DNA from: Bacteroidales bacterium | Lineage (GTDB): Bacteria; Bacteroidota; Bacteroidia; Bacteroidales; UBA932 | DNA: 57,178 bases | NCBI GenBank assembly: GCA_017445015.1 | Contig: JAFSVL010000031.1 | Span: forward strand, 1 to 57,178 | Direction: 5' to 3' | Part shown: positions 22,279 to 31,044 of the stretch, piece by piece | Layout: each line of letters begins with the position of its first letter | Numbering within the stretch: position 1 is the stretch's first letter | Notes under the pieces: model-generated | The model's input: only the letters and a program-made list of their open reading frames with translations | Databases searched by the model: none | Told to the model about the DNA's origin: nothing | Made by a program: the position numbers and the translations under genes

Positions 22279-23633
22279 TATTCATCCAAGAAGAGAATAA
22301 GACTATCCAACCCTGCGGCGTCGAAGCTCCGCTGCGCGCCGCTCGCGAGGTTCTTCACCGTCAGGGTTCCGGCCGCCGCTTCGTCACTGCCGTTGATGGA
22401 AATGAACGGAATCCCCTGCCGGTCCGCATATTCGAACTGTTTGCGCAGTTTCGCGCTGTCCGGATACACCTCCACGGCGATACCCTTTTCCCGGAGCGCC
22501 GCCGCAAAAGGCAGGATATAACGGACTTCCGCCGCGCCCATATTTGCAAAAAGCAGCCTGGCGGGAGTCCCCAGCCCGACGGGGAATTTCCCCAGCCCCT
22601 TCAGCACATCATAAATGCGGTCCGCTCCGAACGACACGCCCACACCGGACATCCCCGGAAGCCCGAAAATACCCGTCAGGTTGTCATAGCGGCCACCGCC
22701 GCAGATGCTGCCGATTGCCCAGTCGAGGGCTTTCACCTCGAAGATCGCCCCCGTATAATAGTTAAGTCCGCGCGCAAGGGAAAGGTCGAGCGCCACCGGA
22801 GTGGCGATGCCGGCCGCACGGACCAGGCCGAAGAGTTCCTCCAGTTCATCCAGGCCCTTGAGACCCGCCTCCGAAGCGGCGAACAACTCCCGCAGGGACG
22901 CCATCTTTTCTTCGGGCGACCCGCATAGTCCCAGCACCTTTTCCAGGACGGAGAACGCCTCGCCGCCGATGCCTTTTTCCTCCAGTTCGGCTTTCACGGC
23001 ATCCAGGCCTATCTTTTCCAGTTTGTCGATGGCGACGGTAAGGTCCGTCACCCGCTCCGGGCAGCCGCAGGCCTCCGCCAGTCCGGTCAGCAACTTGCGG
23101 TTGTTCAGGCGGATTTCCACCCGCACGCCGAGCCGGCGGAACACCGTGTCGATAATCTGCACCAGCTCCAGTTCGCAGAGTTGCGAAGGGCTGCCGATGA
23201 CATCCACGTCGCACTGGTAAAATTCGCGGTAGCGGCCCTTCTGCGGACGGTCCGCACGCCATACCGGCTGCATTTGGAAGCGCTTGAAGGGGAAGGTCAG
23301 TTCCCCGTGGTGCTGGACCACATAGCGGGCAAAGGGCACGGTCAGGTCATAGCGCAGGCCTTTCGAACAGACCTGGGAAGCCAGCGGCTTTTCGAAATCC
23401 GCCGAGGCGAAGGGGTCTCCGGAATCCAGGATGCGGTAGAGGAGCTTGTCCCCCTCGTCCCCGTATTTGCCAAGCAGGGTGGAGAGATTCTCCATCGCCG
23501 GCGTCTCGATGGCGGCATATCCGAAACGCGCAAAAACGCTTCGGATGGTATCGAAAATATAATTCCTTTCGGCAGTCTCGCCGCGGGAAAAATCCCGCGT
23601 GCCCTTTGGTATGCTTGGCTTCTGTATATTCAT
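22278..23633 (-). CDS. hisS: Histidyl-tRNA synthetase
   Basis: The 451-residue class II synthetase shows the expected motifs: PKGTRDF near the start, the motif 2 region [20 protein letters not shown] (split here from the following DVDVIG), the histidine-specific [14 protein letters not shown], and [10 protein letters not shown]. It charges tRNA-His. The ATG at 23633 begins [15 protein letters not shown] and is preferred over upstream frames because a TATATTTG promoter box lies only six bases before it. That would leave a leader of only a few bases. Confidence 0.95.
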   Translation of the reverse strand: MNIQKPSIPKGTRDFSRGETAERNYIFDTIRSVFARFGYAAIETPAMENLSTLLGKYGDEGDKLLYRILDSGDPFASADFEKPLASQVCSKGLRYDLTVPFARYVVQHHGELTFPFKRFQMQPVWRADRPQKGRYREFYQCDVDVIGSPSQLCELELVQIIDTVFRRLGVRVEIRLNNRKLLTGLAEACGCPERVTDLTVAIDKLEKIGLDAVKAELEEKGIGGEAFSVLEKVLGLCGSPEEKMASLRELFAASEAGLKGLDELEELFGLVRAAGIATPVALDLSLARGLNYYTGAIFEVKALDWAIGSICGGGRYDNLTGIFGLPGMSGVGVSFGADRIYDVLKGLGKFPVGLGTPARLLFANMGAAEVRYILPFAAALREKGIAVEVYPDSAKLRKQFEYADRQGIPFISINGSDEAAAGTLTVKNLASGAQRSFDAAGLDSLILFLDE

Positions 23634-23639
23634 AACATG

Positions 23640-23647
23640 CAAATATA
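23640..23647 (-). promoter_or_regulatory. -7 box of hisS, almost touching the start codon
   Basis: TATATTTG on the minus strand lies six bases before the hisS ATG, so transcription should begin within about two bases of the start codon. Confidence 0.6.
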
Positions 23648-23701
23648 GCACTTATTTGCAAAATAGTAAAGCGCTCGCCCGCACCGTTAGCGGGTAGACA
23701 T

Positions 23702-23766
23702 GCAACGTTAGGGCGCATTTACCCGGATAGGGTTGCAAAGCAACAAGCGCCCGTTGTTGCAGGTCG
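23702..23766 (+). repeat. Dispersed palindromic repeat, copy A
   Basis: This 65-bp sequence is repeated in the opposite orientation at 48240-48304 with one visible mismatch. It folds on itself: GCAACG...GGGCGC near the left pairs with GCGCCC...GTTGTTGC near the right, and a central GTTGC-AAA-GCAAC hairpin tops it. It lies between the divergently arranged start of hisS and the end of cysK. No protein is encoded. Confidence 0.8.
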
Positions 23767-23795
23767 GATTGCAGATGCGGGCTGAGCGCTTTCAG

Positions 23796-24710
23796 TTAAT
23801 TGAACAGTTCCGTGGACAGGTAGCGCTCACCGGTATCGGGCAGCAGGGCCACGATGAGTTTTCCCGCATTCTCTGCTTTTCGGGCAAGCGAGAGGGCAAC
23901 GCTGAAGGCGGCGCCGGACGAGATGCCGGCCAGCAGGCCCAGGCGCGAGGCCAGCAGGCGGGAGCCGGCAAAGGCCTCTTCATTGGTGACGGTGAGCACC
24001 CGGTCCACATACTCCTTGAGAAAAGTCTGCGGAACAAAGCCGGCGCCGATGCCCTGGATCCTGTGCTTGCCCGGCACACCCGTGGTAATGACCGCGGAGG
24101 AGGCGGGCTCGACGCCCACGATTTCCACGCCTTTCTTATGGGCCTTGAGGGCCCGGCCGCTGCCGCTCACGGTGCCGCCGGTACCGATGCCGGCCACGAA
24201 GATATCCACCGCGCCGCCGGTGGCGGCCCAGACCTCCTCGCCCGTCGTACGGGTGTGGATGTCCGGATTGGCGGGATTGATGAACTGCCCCAGAATAACG
24301 GCGCCCGGGGTTTCGTCCCGGATTTGCTCCGCCCGGGCGATGGCTCCTTTCATCCCTTCCGCCCCGGGGGTGAGCACGATACCGGCTCCGAAGGCCTTGA
24401 GCAGATTCCGGCGTTCCACGCTCATCGTTTCGGGCATGGTAAGGACCGCCTTGTACCCCTTGGCGCGGGCCACCCATGCAAGGCCGATACCGGTATTGCC
24501 GCTGGTAGGTTCCACGAGGGTTGCGCCGGGCTTGAGGATGCCGCGCCGTTCGGCATCTTCAATCATGGCAAGGGCGATGCGGTCCTTGACGCTTCCGCCG
24601 GGGTTGAACAGTTCCAATTTAAGCGCAATGCGCGCCTTCTGGCCTTCCAGACCGCTGACTTCCAACAGCGGAGTATTCCCGATAAGGTCGGTAAGTTTCT
24701 GATAGATCAT
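23796..24710 (-). CDS. cysK: Cysteine synthase (O-acetylserine sulfhydrylase)
   Basis: The 304-residue PLP enzyme has IGNTPLLEV, the PLP lysine in NPGGSVKDR (Lys42), the substrate loop PTSGNTGIGLAWV (68-80) and a glycine-rich phosphate-binding stretch GIGTGGTVSG. It makes cysteine from O-acetylserine and sulfide. The ATG at 24710 is family-consistent and lies 10 bp after metY ends, so the two form a sulfur-assimilation operon probably controlled from the metY promoter and the neighbouring Lrp-type regulator. Confidence 0.95.
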   Translation of the reverse strand: MIYQKLTDLIGNTPLLEVSGLEGQKARIALKLELFNPGGSVKDRIALAMIEDAERRGILKPGATLVEPTSGNTGIGLAWVARAKGYKAVLTMPETMSVERRNLLKAFGAGIVLTPGAEGMKGAIARAEQIRDETPGAVILGQFINPANPDIHTRTTGEEVWAATGGAVDIFVAGIGTGGTVSGSGRALKAHKKGVEIVGVEPASSAVITTGVPGKHRIQGIGAGFVPQTFLKEYVDRVLTVTNEEAFAGSRLLASRLGLLAGISSGAAFSVALSLARKAENAGKLIVALLPDTGERYLSTELFN

Positions 24711-24720
24711 GGTATAAAAA

Positions 24721-26016
24721 TTACAAATTATCGATTCCTTCGAATGCCTGGGCGAGGTCCGCGATAATGTCGTCGATGTGCTCGACGCCGACGGACAGGC
24801 GGATGGTGGCCGGAGTGATGCGCTGCGCGGCAAGTTCTTCCGGGCTCAGTTGGGAGTGGGTGGTAGTGAAGGGGTGGATGACCAGGCTCTTGACATCGGC
24901 CACATTGGCCAGCAGCGAGAAGAGCCTGAGCCGGTCGATGAAGCGCCAGGCCGCCTCCTGGCCGCCTTTGATTTCAAAGGTGAAAATCGAGCCGCCCCCG
25001 CCGGGGAAATAGCGCCGGTAGAACGCATGGCCGGGATGGTCCGGCAGCGAGGGATGGTTCACCCGTGCCACCCGGGGATGCGCCGAAAGGTATTCGACGA
25101 CCTTGAGGGCATTCTGCGTATGGCGCTCGATGCGCAGCGGCAGGGATTCCACCCCCTGCAGGAGGATCCAGGCATTGAAGGGGCTGATGGCCGCACCTGT
25201 ATCGCGGAGCAGGACGGCCCGGATCCGGGTCACAAAGGCGGCGGGGCCGGCCACATCGGCAAAAACGGCGCCGTGATAACTGGGATCCGGCTTTGCGAGG
25301 GTCGGGTACTTGTCCGCGTCCGCCTTCCAGTCGAAGGTGCCGCCGTCCACGATGACGCCGCCCAGCGAACTGCCGTGCCCGCCGATGAATTTGGTGGCGG
25401 AGTGCACCACGATGTCCGCGCCGTACTCCAGCGGCCGGAACAGGACAGGCGCGAAGGTGTTGTCCACGACAAAGACGATATGATGCCTGTGCGCTATGGC
25501 CGCGATGCCCTCGAAATCGGCGACATCGGAATTGGGATTGCCGAAGGTCTCGGCGTAAATCAGTTTTGTATTGGGACGGACGGCCGCTTCCAGCGCCTGC
25601 AGGTCATTGACAGGGAGCACCGTATTTTCAATCCCCCGGGCGGCGAGCGTATGCGTGATCAGGTTATAGGTTCCGCCGTAAAGATTGTCCGCGGCAATGA
25701 TATGGTCGCCCTGACGGAGGATATTCTGGAGGGTATAGGTAATGGCCGCGGCGCCGGAAGCCACCGCCAGCCCCGCCACGCCGCCTTCCAGGGCCGCAAC
25801 CCGCTCTTCAAAGACCGCCTGGGTGGAATTCGTCAGCCGTCCGTAGATGTTGCCCGGATCCCGGAGGGCGAAGCGGTCGGCGGCATGCTGCGAATTGCGG
25901 AAAACATACGAAGTGGTCTGGTAAATGGGCACCGCCCGCGCATCCGAGGCCGGGTCGGGGGTCTCCTGGCCGGCATGCACGGCCAGGGTCTCAAGGTGTA
26001 ATTTCTGCTTTTCCAT
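24721..26016 (-). CDS. metY: O-acetylhomoserine (thiol)-lyase
   Basis: The 431-residue protein is a Cys/Met-metabolism PLP enzyme of the MetY branch. It has the N-terminal LETLAVHAGQ, IYQTTSYVF, a substrate loop with NIYGRLTNST, the PLP lysine in HSATKFIGGHGSS (Lys209) and the family length of about 430. It forms homocysteine from O-acetylhomoserine and sulfide. cysK follows after 10 bp. Its promoter faces the divergent lrp gene across a palindromic site, which suggests control of sulfur amino-acid synthesis by that regulator. Confidence 0.93.
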   Translation of the reverse strand: MEKQKLHLETLAVHAGQETPDPASDARAVPIYQTTSYVFRNSQHAADRFALRDPGNIYGRLTNSTQAVFEERVAALEGGVAGLAVASGAAAITYTLQNILRQGDHIIAADNLYGGTYNLITHTLAARGIENTVLPVNDLQALEAAVRPNTKLIYAETFGNPNSDVADFEGIAAIAHRHHIVFVVDNTFAPVLFRPLEYGADIVVHSATKFIGGHGSSLGGVIVDGGTFDWKADADKYPTLAKPDPSYHGAVFADVAGPAAFVTRIRAVLLRDTGAAISPFNAWILLQGVESLPLRIERHTQNALKVVEYLSAHPRVARVNHPSLPDHPGHAFYRRYFPGGGGSIFTFEIKGGQEAAWRFIDRLRLFSLLANVADVKSLVIHPFTTTHSQLSPEELAAQRITPATIRLSVGVEHIDDIIADLAQAFEGIDNL

Positions 26017-26032
26017 AGTCTTTTTCCGGCAG

Positions 26033-26064
26033 CAAAATTACAGGTAGTAGATATTTCCTCCAAA
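26033..26064 (-). promoter_or_regulatory. Promoter of metY-cysK
   Basis: On the minus strand TTTG (26061-26064) and TAATTTTG (26033-26040) are spaced by 20 bases. The start codon is 16 bp downstream of the -7 box. Confidence 0.6.
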
Positions 26065-26068
26065 TATC
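26050..26068. promoter_or_regulatory. 19-bp palindrome, candidate Lrp-type operator
   Basis: GATATTT and AAATATC are perfect 7-bp arms around CCTCC. The site covers the -33 element of metY and lies 24 bp before the -7 box of lrp. Its size, AT-rich arms and position between a metabolic gene and an Lrp-family regulator suit an Lrp/AsnC binding site. Binding is inferred. Confidence 0.5.
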
Positions 26069-26091
26069 CCATAAGATTTGAAAGATTTATC

Positions 26092-26099
26092 TATATTTG
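26092..26099 (+). promoter_or_regulatory. -7 box of the Lrp-family gene
   Basis: TATATTTG on the plus strand gives a leader of about 68 nt before the ATG at 26171. The nearest TTTG upstream (26077-26080) is closer than usual. Confidence 0.5.
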
Positions 26100-26170
26100 C
26101 AAAGAATTTGAAAAAATCCCCTGATAACAATCCTTAAAACGCCCTCCGGCAGAATAATATTCCGACAAGC

Positions 26171-26635
26171 ATGAACGAAATCCTCGACACTACCGACCTG
26201 CAACTGCTCAAACTGCTGCAAAAAAACGCCAAACGGACCACGAAGGAACTCGCGGATGCCGTCAACCTGACACCGACGCCCGTATTCGAACGCATCAAAC
26301 GCCTCGAAAAGCATGGCTATATCAAGAAGTATGTGGCGGTATTGGATGCGGAAAAACTGAACCACGCGATGCTCGTCTTCTGCAAGGTCAAACTCAAACA
26401 GATCAACCGGCAGATGGCCGACGCCTTTACGCACCGTATCCGGCTCATCCCGGAGGTCACCGCATGCTACAACATCTCCGGCGCCTATGACTACCTGCTC
26501 GAAATCCGTACGGCGGACATGAAGCAATACCAGGACTTCCTGCTCAACAAACTGGGCGATGCCGAGACGGTGGGCAGCATCGAGAGCACCTTCGTCATGA
26601 GCGAGATCAAGCAAAGTTACGGGATAAATTTTTGA
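26171..26635 (+). CDS. Lrp/AsnC-family transcriptional regulator
   Basis: The 154-residue protein has an N-terminal winged helix-turn-helix (DLQLLKLLQKNAKRTTKELA, then VNLTPTPVFERIKRLEKHGYI) and a C-terminal RAM effector-binding domain with GAYDYLLEIR. Such regulators sense amino acids and bind as octamers. It is divergent from metY-cysK, with a palindrome between them, so control of sulfur amino-acid genes is the best guess. The promoter of sppA overlaps its stop codon. Confidence 0.93.
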   Translation: MNEILDTTDLQLLKLLQKNAKRTTKELADAVNLTPTPVFERIKRLEKHGYIKKYVAVLDAEKLNHAMLVFCKVKLKQINRQMADAFTHRIRLIPEVTACYNISGAYDYLLEIRTADMKQYQDFLLNKLGDAETVGSIESTFVMSEIKQSYGINF

Positions 26636-26661
26636 AAAGCGGAAATATAACCGTACTTTTG
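26632..26661 (+). promoter_or_regulatory. Promoter of sppA
   Basis: TTTG at 26632-26635 and TACTTTTG at 26654-26661 are separated by 18 bases and match the Bacteroidetes consensus. The -33 element lies on the stop codon of the lrp gene. Confidence 0.65.
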
Positions 26662-26692
26662 AAGATTGAAATCAAAGTAAGAGACCGATAAA

Positions 26693-28435
26693 ATGAAACA
26701 ATCCTTCTGGAAGACCGTACTGGCGGTCATCGTAGGCACCCTGATTGCCTCCATCCTGTGTTCCCTGCTCTGCCTCATGTTCCTTTCCGGACTGGGGGCG
26801 ACGGCCCCTTCGGGAAACGTCAACAAGCCGGGACTGCTGAAATTGGACCTCGGAGCGGTGCAGATTACCGAACAGAAGACCGAGACCTTCGACTTTTCCG
26901 GCAAACGTGCGGAATCCGTGCGTACCATCGGACTGCTGGATGCGGTGAATGCCATCGATATCGCCGCGGCGGACCCCAACGTCAAACATATCTACCTGAA
27001 GACGGACGGAAACCTGACCGGGATTTCGCGCTGCGAGGAACTGCGTGACGCCCTCGCCCGCTTCCGGCAGAGCGGCAAAGGCGTGATCGCCTACATCGAA
27101 GCCCCCTCCACGGGAAGTTATTATGTCGCCTCCGTCGCGGACAAGATCTACATGGGCCGGTATCTCGGCGCCAACATCACCCTGAACGGCGTGGGCGGAC
27201 GGATGATTTTCCTCTCCGACCTGCTGGACCGCTTCGGCGTCAGGATGCAACTCATCCGGCACGGCAAGTATAAGTCTGCGGGAGAAATGTTCGTGCGCAA
27301 TTCCGCCAGCCCGGAAAACCGCGAGCAGAACGAGCGGATGGTCAATTCCATCTGGGAAACCCTTTCCGGTGCCATCGCAGCCTCGCGCGGTATCAGCACC
27401 GAGCGGCTGAATGCGGCCATCGACAACCTGGAGCTCTGCCTGCCCGAGGATTTCCTCGCCGCCGGCCTGGTGGACGAACTGGTGGACCGCGACGGACTGC
27501 AGCGCAAGATGGCGGCCCTCGCCGTAAAGGAGGATATCAAGGATGTGAACTTCATTTCCTTCCAGAGTTATGTGGATGCCAAGTGCCTGCCCAACCTCAA
27601 ATCCCGCAAGCAGATCGCGGTGGTCTATGCCGAGGGTGACATCATCGACGGAAGCGCCATCGGAAGCGTGGGCTCCGACGACTTCGTGAAGATGATTGAA
27701 ACCGTCCGCGCCGATTCCGCGGTCAAGGCGGTGGTCCTGCGCGTCAACTCCCCTGGCGGGAGCGTTTCCGCTTCCGAAAAGATCCAGGAGCAGATCGACC
27801 TGCTGCGTGCGGTGAAGCCCGTGATTGCCTCCTACGGCGAATATGCCGCCTCCGGCGGGTATTGGATTTCCAACGGCTGCGACCATATTTTCAGCAACGC
27901 GACGACGCTGACCGGTTCCATCGGGGTCTTCGGGATGATTCCCGACTTCAGCAAAACCGCCAGGGAGGTGCTGCACGTGGGCGTGGAGACCGTCGGGTCC
28001 AACAAGCATACGGACATGTTCTCGCTGATGCGCCCCTTCGATAAGGACGAATACCGCTACTTTGAGCGTTCCATCGAGGGAATCTATGAGCGCTTTACGA
28101 AACTCGTCGCCGAAGGCCGGGACATGAGCGTGGAGCGGGTGGACGAACTCGGACAGGGCCGCGTCTGGACCGGCAGCGATGCATTGGAAGCCGGGCTCGT
28201 CGATGAAATCGGCACCCTCACGGACGCGCTGCACTATGCCGCCGTCGCGGCGGGAGACAGCGAGATGGGGAACTGGCTGGTGACCGCCTATCCCGCACCG
28301 CTGACGATGATGGAGAATGTCATGGCGTCGATCGGACAGCAGAAGGAGACCGAGGAAGGCGTATTCATCCGCCGCCTCCGCGAAAACGCCCGGCCGCAGA
28401 TCATCGCCCGGATGCCCTTTGAATTCCGCTTCTGA
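26693..28435 (+). CDS. sppA: Signal peptide peptidase SppA, long (67K-type) form
   Basis: The 580-residue protein has one N-terminal membrane helix (about 9-31) and two tandem S49 protease domains. The catalytic dyad is visible as Lys194 in GKYKSAGEMF in the first domain and Ser387 in EYAASGGYWIS in the second, as in E. coli SppA. It degrades signal peptides left in the membrane, with its active site outside. It has its own promoter. folP starts 19 bp after its stop, so the two are probably cotranscribed. Confidence 0.93.
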   Translation: MKQSFWKTVLAVIVGTLIASILCSLLCLMFLSGLGATAPSGNVNKPGLLKLDLGAVQITEQKTETFDFSGKRAESVRTIGLLDAVNAIDIAAADPNVKHIYLKTDGNLTGISRCEELRDALARFRQSGKGVIAYIEAPSTGSYYVASVADKIYMGRYLGANITLNGVGGRMIFLSDLLDRFGVRMQLIRHGKYKSAGEMFVRNSASPENREQNERMVNSIWETLSGAIAASRGISTERLNAAIDNLELCLPEDFLAAGLVDELVDRDGLQRKMAALAVKEDIKDVNFISFQSYVDAKCLPNLKSRKQIAVVYAEGDIIDGSAIGSVGSDDFVKMIETVRADSAVKAVVLRVNSPGGSVSASEKIQEQIDLLRAVKPVIASYGEYAASGGYWISNGCDHIFSNATTLTGSIGVFGMIPDFSKTAREVLHVGVETVGSNKHTDMFSLMRPFDKDEYRYFERSIEGIYERFTKLVAEGRDMSVERVDELGQGRVWTGSDALEAGLVDEIGTLTDALHYAAVAAGDSEMGNWLVTAYPAPLTMMENVMASIGQQKETEEGVFIRRLRENARPQIIARMPFEFRF

Positions 28436-28454
28436 GCATAACGGACACCGCCCC

Positions 28455-29165
28455 ATGGTGACGATAATGGGAATCATCAATGCGACGCCGGACTCATTCT
28501 GGGCTCCGAGCCGCGGAGCCGTCGGGATTCTGGACGACGGGCCGGACATCGTGGATGTAGGAGCCGTTTCGACCAGGCCGGGAGCCGCCCCGGTGAGCGA
28601 AAAAGAAGAATGGTCGCGCCTGATTCCCGTACTTGATGCGGTGGCGGGGCGCTGCCCGTTCTCCGTCGATACCGTGCGCGCCTCCATCGTACAGCGCGTA
28701 TATGACCGCTACGGCCCCTTTATCGTCAATGACATATCGGCGGGAGAAGACGATCCCCGCATGCTCCCGCTGACGGGGCGGCTGGGGCTCGGATACATCG
28801 CCATGCACAAGCGCGGGAATCCCCGCACGATGGATTCGCTCACCGATTACGGCGAAGGCGGTGTGACGGCGGAACTCATACGCTATTTTTCGGATTTCTC
28901 CCTGAAGGCCGCCGACGCCGGCATTTCCGAATGGATACTCGACCCCGGGCTGGGATTCGCCAAGACGGCCGGACAGAATTTTGAGATTATCGACAGCCTG
29001 GCGGCCCTGAAGTGCTTCGGGCGCAGGATTCTCATAGGCGCCGCGGACAAACGCTTCACCGCAGGGCACACCGAGGAGGTTCACCTGAGAGCCATACGGG
29101 GCGGAGCGGACATCCTCCGGGTGCACGACGTACGCGCCGCCCGGAAAACAGCTTCCGCGGCCTGA
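28455..29165 (+). CDS. folP: Dihydropteroate synthase, compact form
   Basis: The 236-residue TIM-barrel protein keeps the pterin-site motifs MGIINATPDSF, STRPGA, FSVDT, IVNDISAG and ILDPGLGFAKT and a late RVHD. It joins 4-aminobenzoate to the dihydropterin in folate synthesis. It is about 35 residues shorter than usual. The loop after PDSF is shortened, and the SRK motif reads ADKRF, keeping the lysine but not the serine-arginine. I chose the ATG at 28455, directly before the conserved MGIINATPDSF; a longer frame would overlap sppA without conserved sequence. Confidence 0.85.
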   Translation: MVTIMGIINATPDSFWAPSRGAVGILDDGPDIVDVGAVSTRPGAAPVSEKEEWSRLIPVLDAVAGRCPFSVDTVRASIVQRVYDRYGPFIVNDISAGEDDPRMLPLTGRLGLGYIAMHKRGNPRTMDSLTDYGEGGVTAELIRYFSDFSLKAADAGISEWILDPGLGFAKTAGQNFEIIDSLAALKCFGRRILIGAADKRFTAGHTEEVHLRAIRGGADILRVHDVRAARKTASAA

Positions 29166-29167
29166 TG

Positions 29168-29268
29168 CCCCGGGTAAGGTTGCGAAGCGATAAGCGTAAG
29201 GGGAAAGACTTCTGCGACCATTTACCCGGATAGGGTTGCGGAGCAACAAGTGAGCGTGCCGCAGGTCA
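29168..29268 (+). repeat. Dispersed palindromic repeat, degenerate copies C
   Basis: ATTTACCCGGATAGGGTTGC (29219-29238) followed by a GAGCAACAAG stretch matches the core of copies A and B, but the right part has diverged. Just before it, 29170-29196 (CGGGTAAGGTTGCGAAGCG) looks like a second, more decayed half copy. They fill the gap between folP and tmk. Confidence 0.65.
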
Positions 29269-29287
29269 TTTTTTCATAGTTTCTTGT

Positions 29288-29295
29288 TATCTTTG
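29288..29295 (+). promoter_or_regulatory. -7 box of tmk
   Basis: TATCTTTG lies 22 bp before the tmk ATG, just after the repeat. The upstream -33 region is T-rich without a clear TTTG at the right spacing. Confidence 0.55.
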
Positions 29296-29317
29296 CGGAG
29301 ATAACGATTTACTATCT

Positions 29318-30004
29318 ATGCTGATTGTTTTGGAAGGGCTGGACGGTGCGGGGAAATCCACGCAGGTCCGCCGGCTCAGGGAATATCTAGAGGGGCTGTC
29401 CGGCGGCCTGGAATACATTCATTTCCCGCGGTATGACGCCCCGGTGTACGGAGCGCTGGTCGGCAAGTTCCTGCGCGGCGGCTTCGGGCCCATCGACGCG
29501 GTACATCCGCAACTGGTCGCCCTGCTCTATGCCGAGGACCGCCGGACCGCGGCGCCGCTTATCCGGGAAGCCCTCGCCGCCGGAAAGACCGTACTGCTGG
29601 ACCGTTACGTCTATTCCAACATCGCCTACCAATGCGCCAAGGCCGCATCGCCGCAGGAGGCGGAGGATTTGCGGGACTGGATTTTCCATACCGAATACGG
29701 CGATTTCTCCATTCCGAAGCCGGACCTGAACCTCTTCCTCGACGTGCCCCTCTCCTTTGTCAAACGGAGCCTGGATGCGTCGCGCGAGGAAGACAGCGGC
29801 AGAGACTACCTCCAGGGCCGCCGGGACATCCACGAAGCGAGTCTGGAATTCCAGCGCCGCGTGCGGGAGATATACCTGCACCAGACGGCGCTGGACCCCG
29901 ATTTCCTGCGGGTGGACTGCGCGTCCCCCGAGGGCGAGATGCTGCCGCCGGACTCCATTTTCGCCCGGCTTAAAACCCTGGTTGAAGCCCGCCTCAAGCC
30001 ATGA
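29318..30004 (+). CDS. tmk: Thymidylate kinase
   Basis: The 228-residue kinase starts with the P-loop LEGLDGAGKST (about 5-15), has the DRYVYSNIAYQ motif and a C-terminal lid region with arginines (SREEDSGRDYLQGRRD). It phosphorylates dTMP to dTDP. Insertions around the middle are common in Bacteroidetes forms. The next gene starts on its stop codon as ATGA, so they are coupled. Confidence 0.93.
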   Translation: MLIVLEGLDGAGKSTQVRRLREYLEGLSGGLEYIHFPRYDAPVYGALVGKFLRGGFGPIDAVHPQLVALLYAEDRRTAAPLIREALAAGKTVLLDRYVYSNIAYQCAKAASPQEAEDLRDWIFHTEYGDFSIPKPDLNLFLDVPLSFVKRSLDASREEDSGRDYLQGRRDIHEASLEFQRRVREIYLHQTALDPDFLRVDCASPEGEMLPPDSIFARLKTLVEARLKP

Positions 30005-31044
30005 AAGTGCTGCGCCGGATCTGTGCCCTGCCGGTCGGCATCGTCTTCTTCGTCGCCGGAACGCTGAAACTGATGGACCCCGTCGGCGCGGGACTGGTCA
30101 TGCAGGAATACCTGCGGTTTCTCGGACTGCGCTTCCTGCTGCCCGCAGCCCCCGTCCTGGGAGAAACGATGTCCCTGCTCGAAGCCCTGCTCGGCTCGGC
30201 GCTCATCACCGGCGTCTTCCGGAAGGCAGTGAACATAGCCACAGGCGTACTGCTCCTGTTTTTCACCGGCCTCACCGCCCTGCTCTGGGCCGGCAACGCG
30301 CAGATGGACTGCGGCTGCTTCGGCGAGGCAGTGCATCTTACGCACGCGCAGAGTTTTTGGAAAAATATCGCCCTGCTGTTTTTCTGGGGCATTTCCATCC
30401 TCCCCTCGGCCAAGTTCGGAAAACCGCGCCGGATGAAGAAGGTCGCCTTTGCGCTGAGTGCGGCGCTTATCGTGGCTTTCGCGGCCCGGCACCTCTGGCA
30501 TCTGCCGCCCGACGACTTCACCGACCTGCGCCCCGGCGCGGAACTGATGAAGGAAGGCGAAGAGGTCCCCGGCGACGTCCTGCTTCCCTTTTATGATAGC
30601 GACGGGGAATACTGCAACGACCTCCTCATCGACAACCGCGCCATGGCCTTCTCGGTCTATGATCCGGAAAAGATGAGCCCGGCGCGCTGGGACCGCATCT
30701 TCGAAGCGCAACTTGCCCTGCCGCGGCAGCTAAGGCCGGTACTGCTGGTGGCCACCACGCCCGGACGTGCGGAAGGACTGGTGCCGGAACGGTTGCGGGA
30801 AATCTGCTATTTCGCCGACCGCCGCCAGCTCATGACCCTCAACCGTTCCAACGGCGGGGCTACCCTGATTTTCCGGGGGTACATCGTAGCCAAGTGGAGC
30901 ATTCACCACTATCCCGGGCAGGAAGAACTCCAGACGCTCTGTGCCGCCAACGAAACGGAGGCGATGATGGAGTTCACCAACGCCTCCCGGCTCAAATTCC
31001 AGGCTTTTATGCTGGGAATGTTCGCAATTATGCTGCTGCTCTAA
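30001..31044 (+). CDS. MauE/DoxX-like membrane protein
   Basis: The 347-residue protein has four N-terminal membrane helices in the first 130 residues with the MauE-like motif MDCGCFGE, another helix near 150-165, a soluble segment of about 150 residues and a final C-terminal hydrophobic helix. Relatives in Bacteroides are annotated as DoxX or MauE-like and have no proven function; MauE homologues are tied to disulfide or quinone chemistry. It overlaps tmk by four bases and ends in a four-base convergent overlap with the CPBP protease gene. Confidence 0.75.
   Translation: MKVLRRICALPVGIVFFVAGTLKLMDPVGAGLVMQEYLRFLGLRFLLPAAPVLGETMSLLEALLGSALITGVFRKAVNIATGVLLLFFTGLTALLWAGNAQMDCGCFGEAVHLTHAQSFWKNIALLFFWGISILPSAKFGKPRRMKKVAFALSAALIVAFAARHLWHLPPDDFTDLRPGAELMKEGEEVPGDVLLPFYDSDGEYCNDLLIDNRAMAFSVYDPEKMSPARWDRIFEAQLALPRQLRPVLLVATTPGRAEGLVPERLREICYFADRRQLMTLNRSNGGATLIFRGYIVAKWSIHHYPGQEELQTLCAANETEAMMEFTNASRLKFQAFMLGMFAIMLLL

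Noticed and set aside
26672-28687. 671-residue open frame on the minus strand
   Set aside because: It is antisense to sppA and the start of folP, both of which have clear motifs.
29168-29268. Rho-independent terminator of folP
   Set aside because: The hairpin core is explained better as a degenerate copy of the dispersed repeat; the T-run that follows (29269-29275) is not adjacent to a stem.
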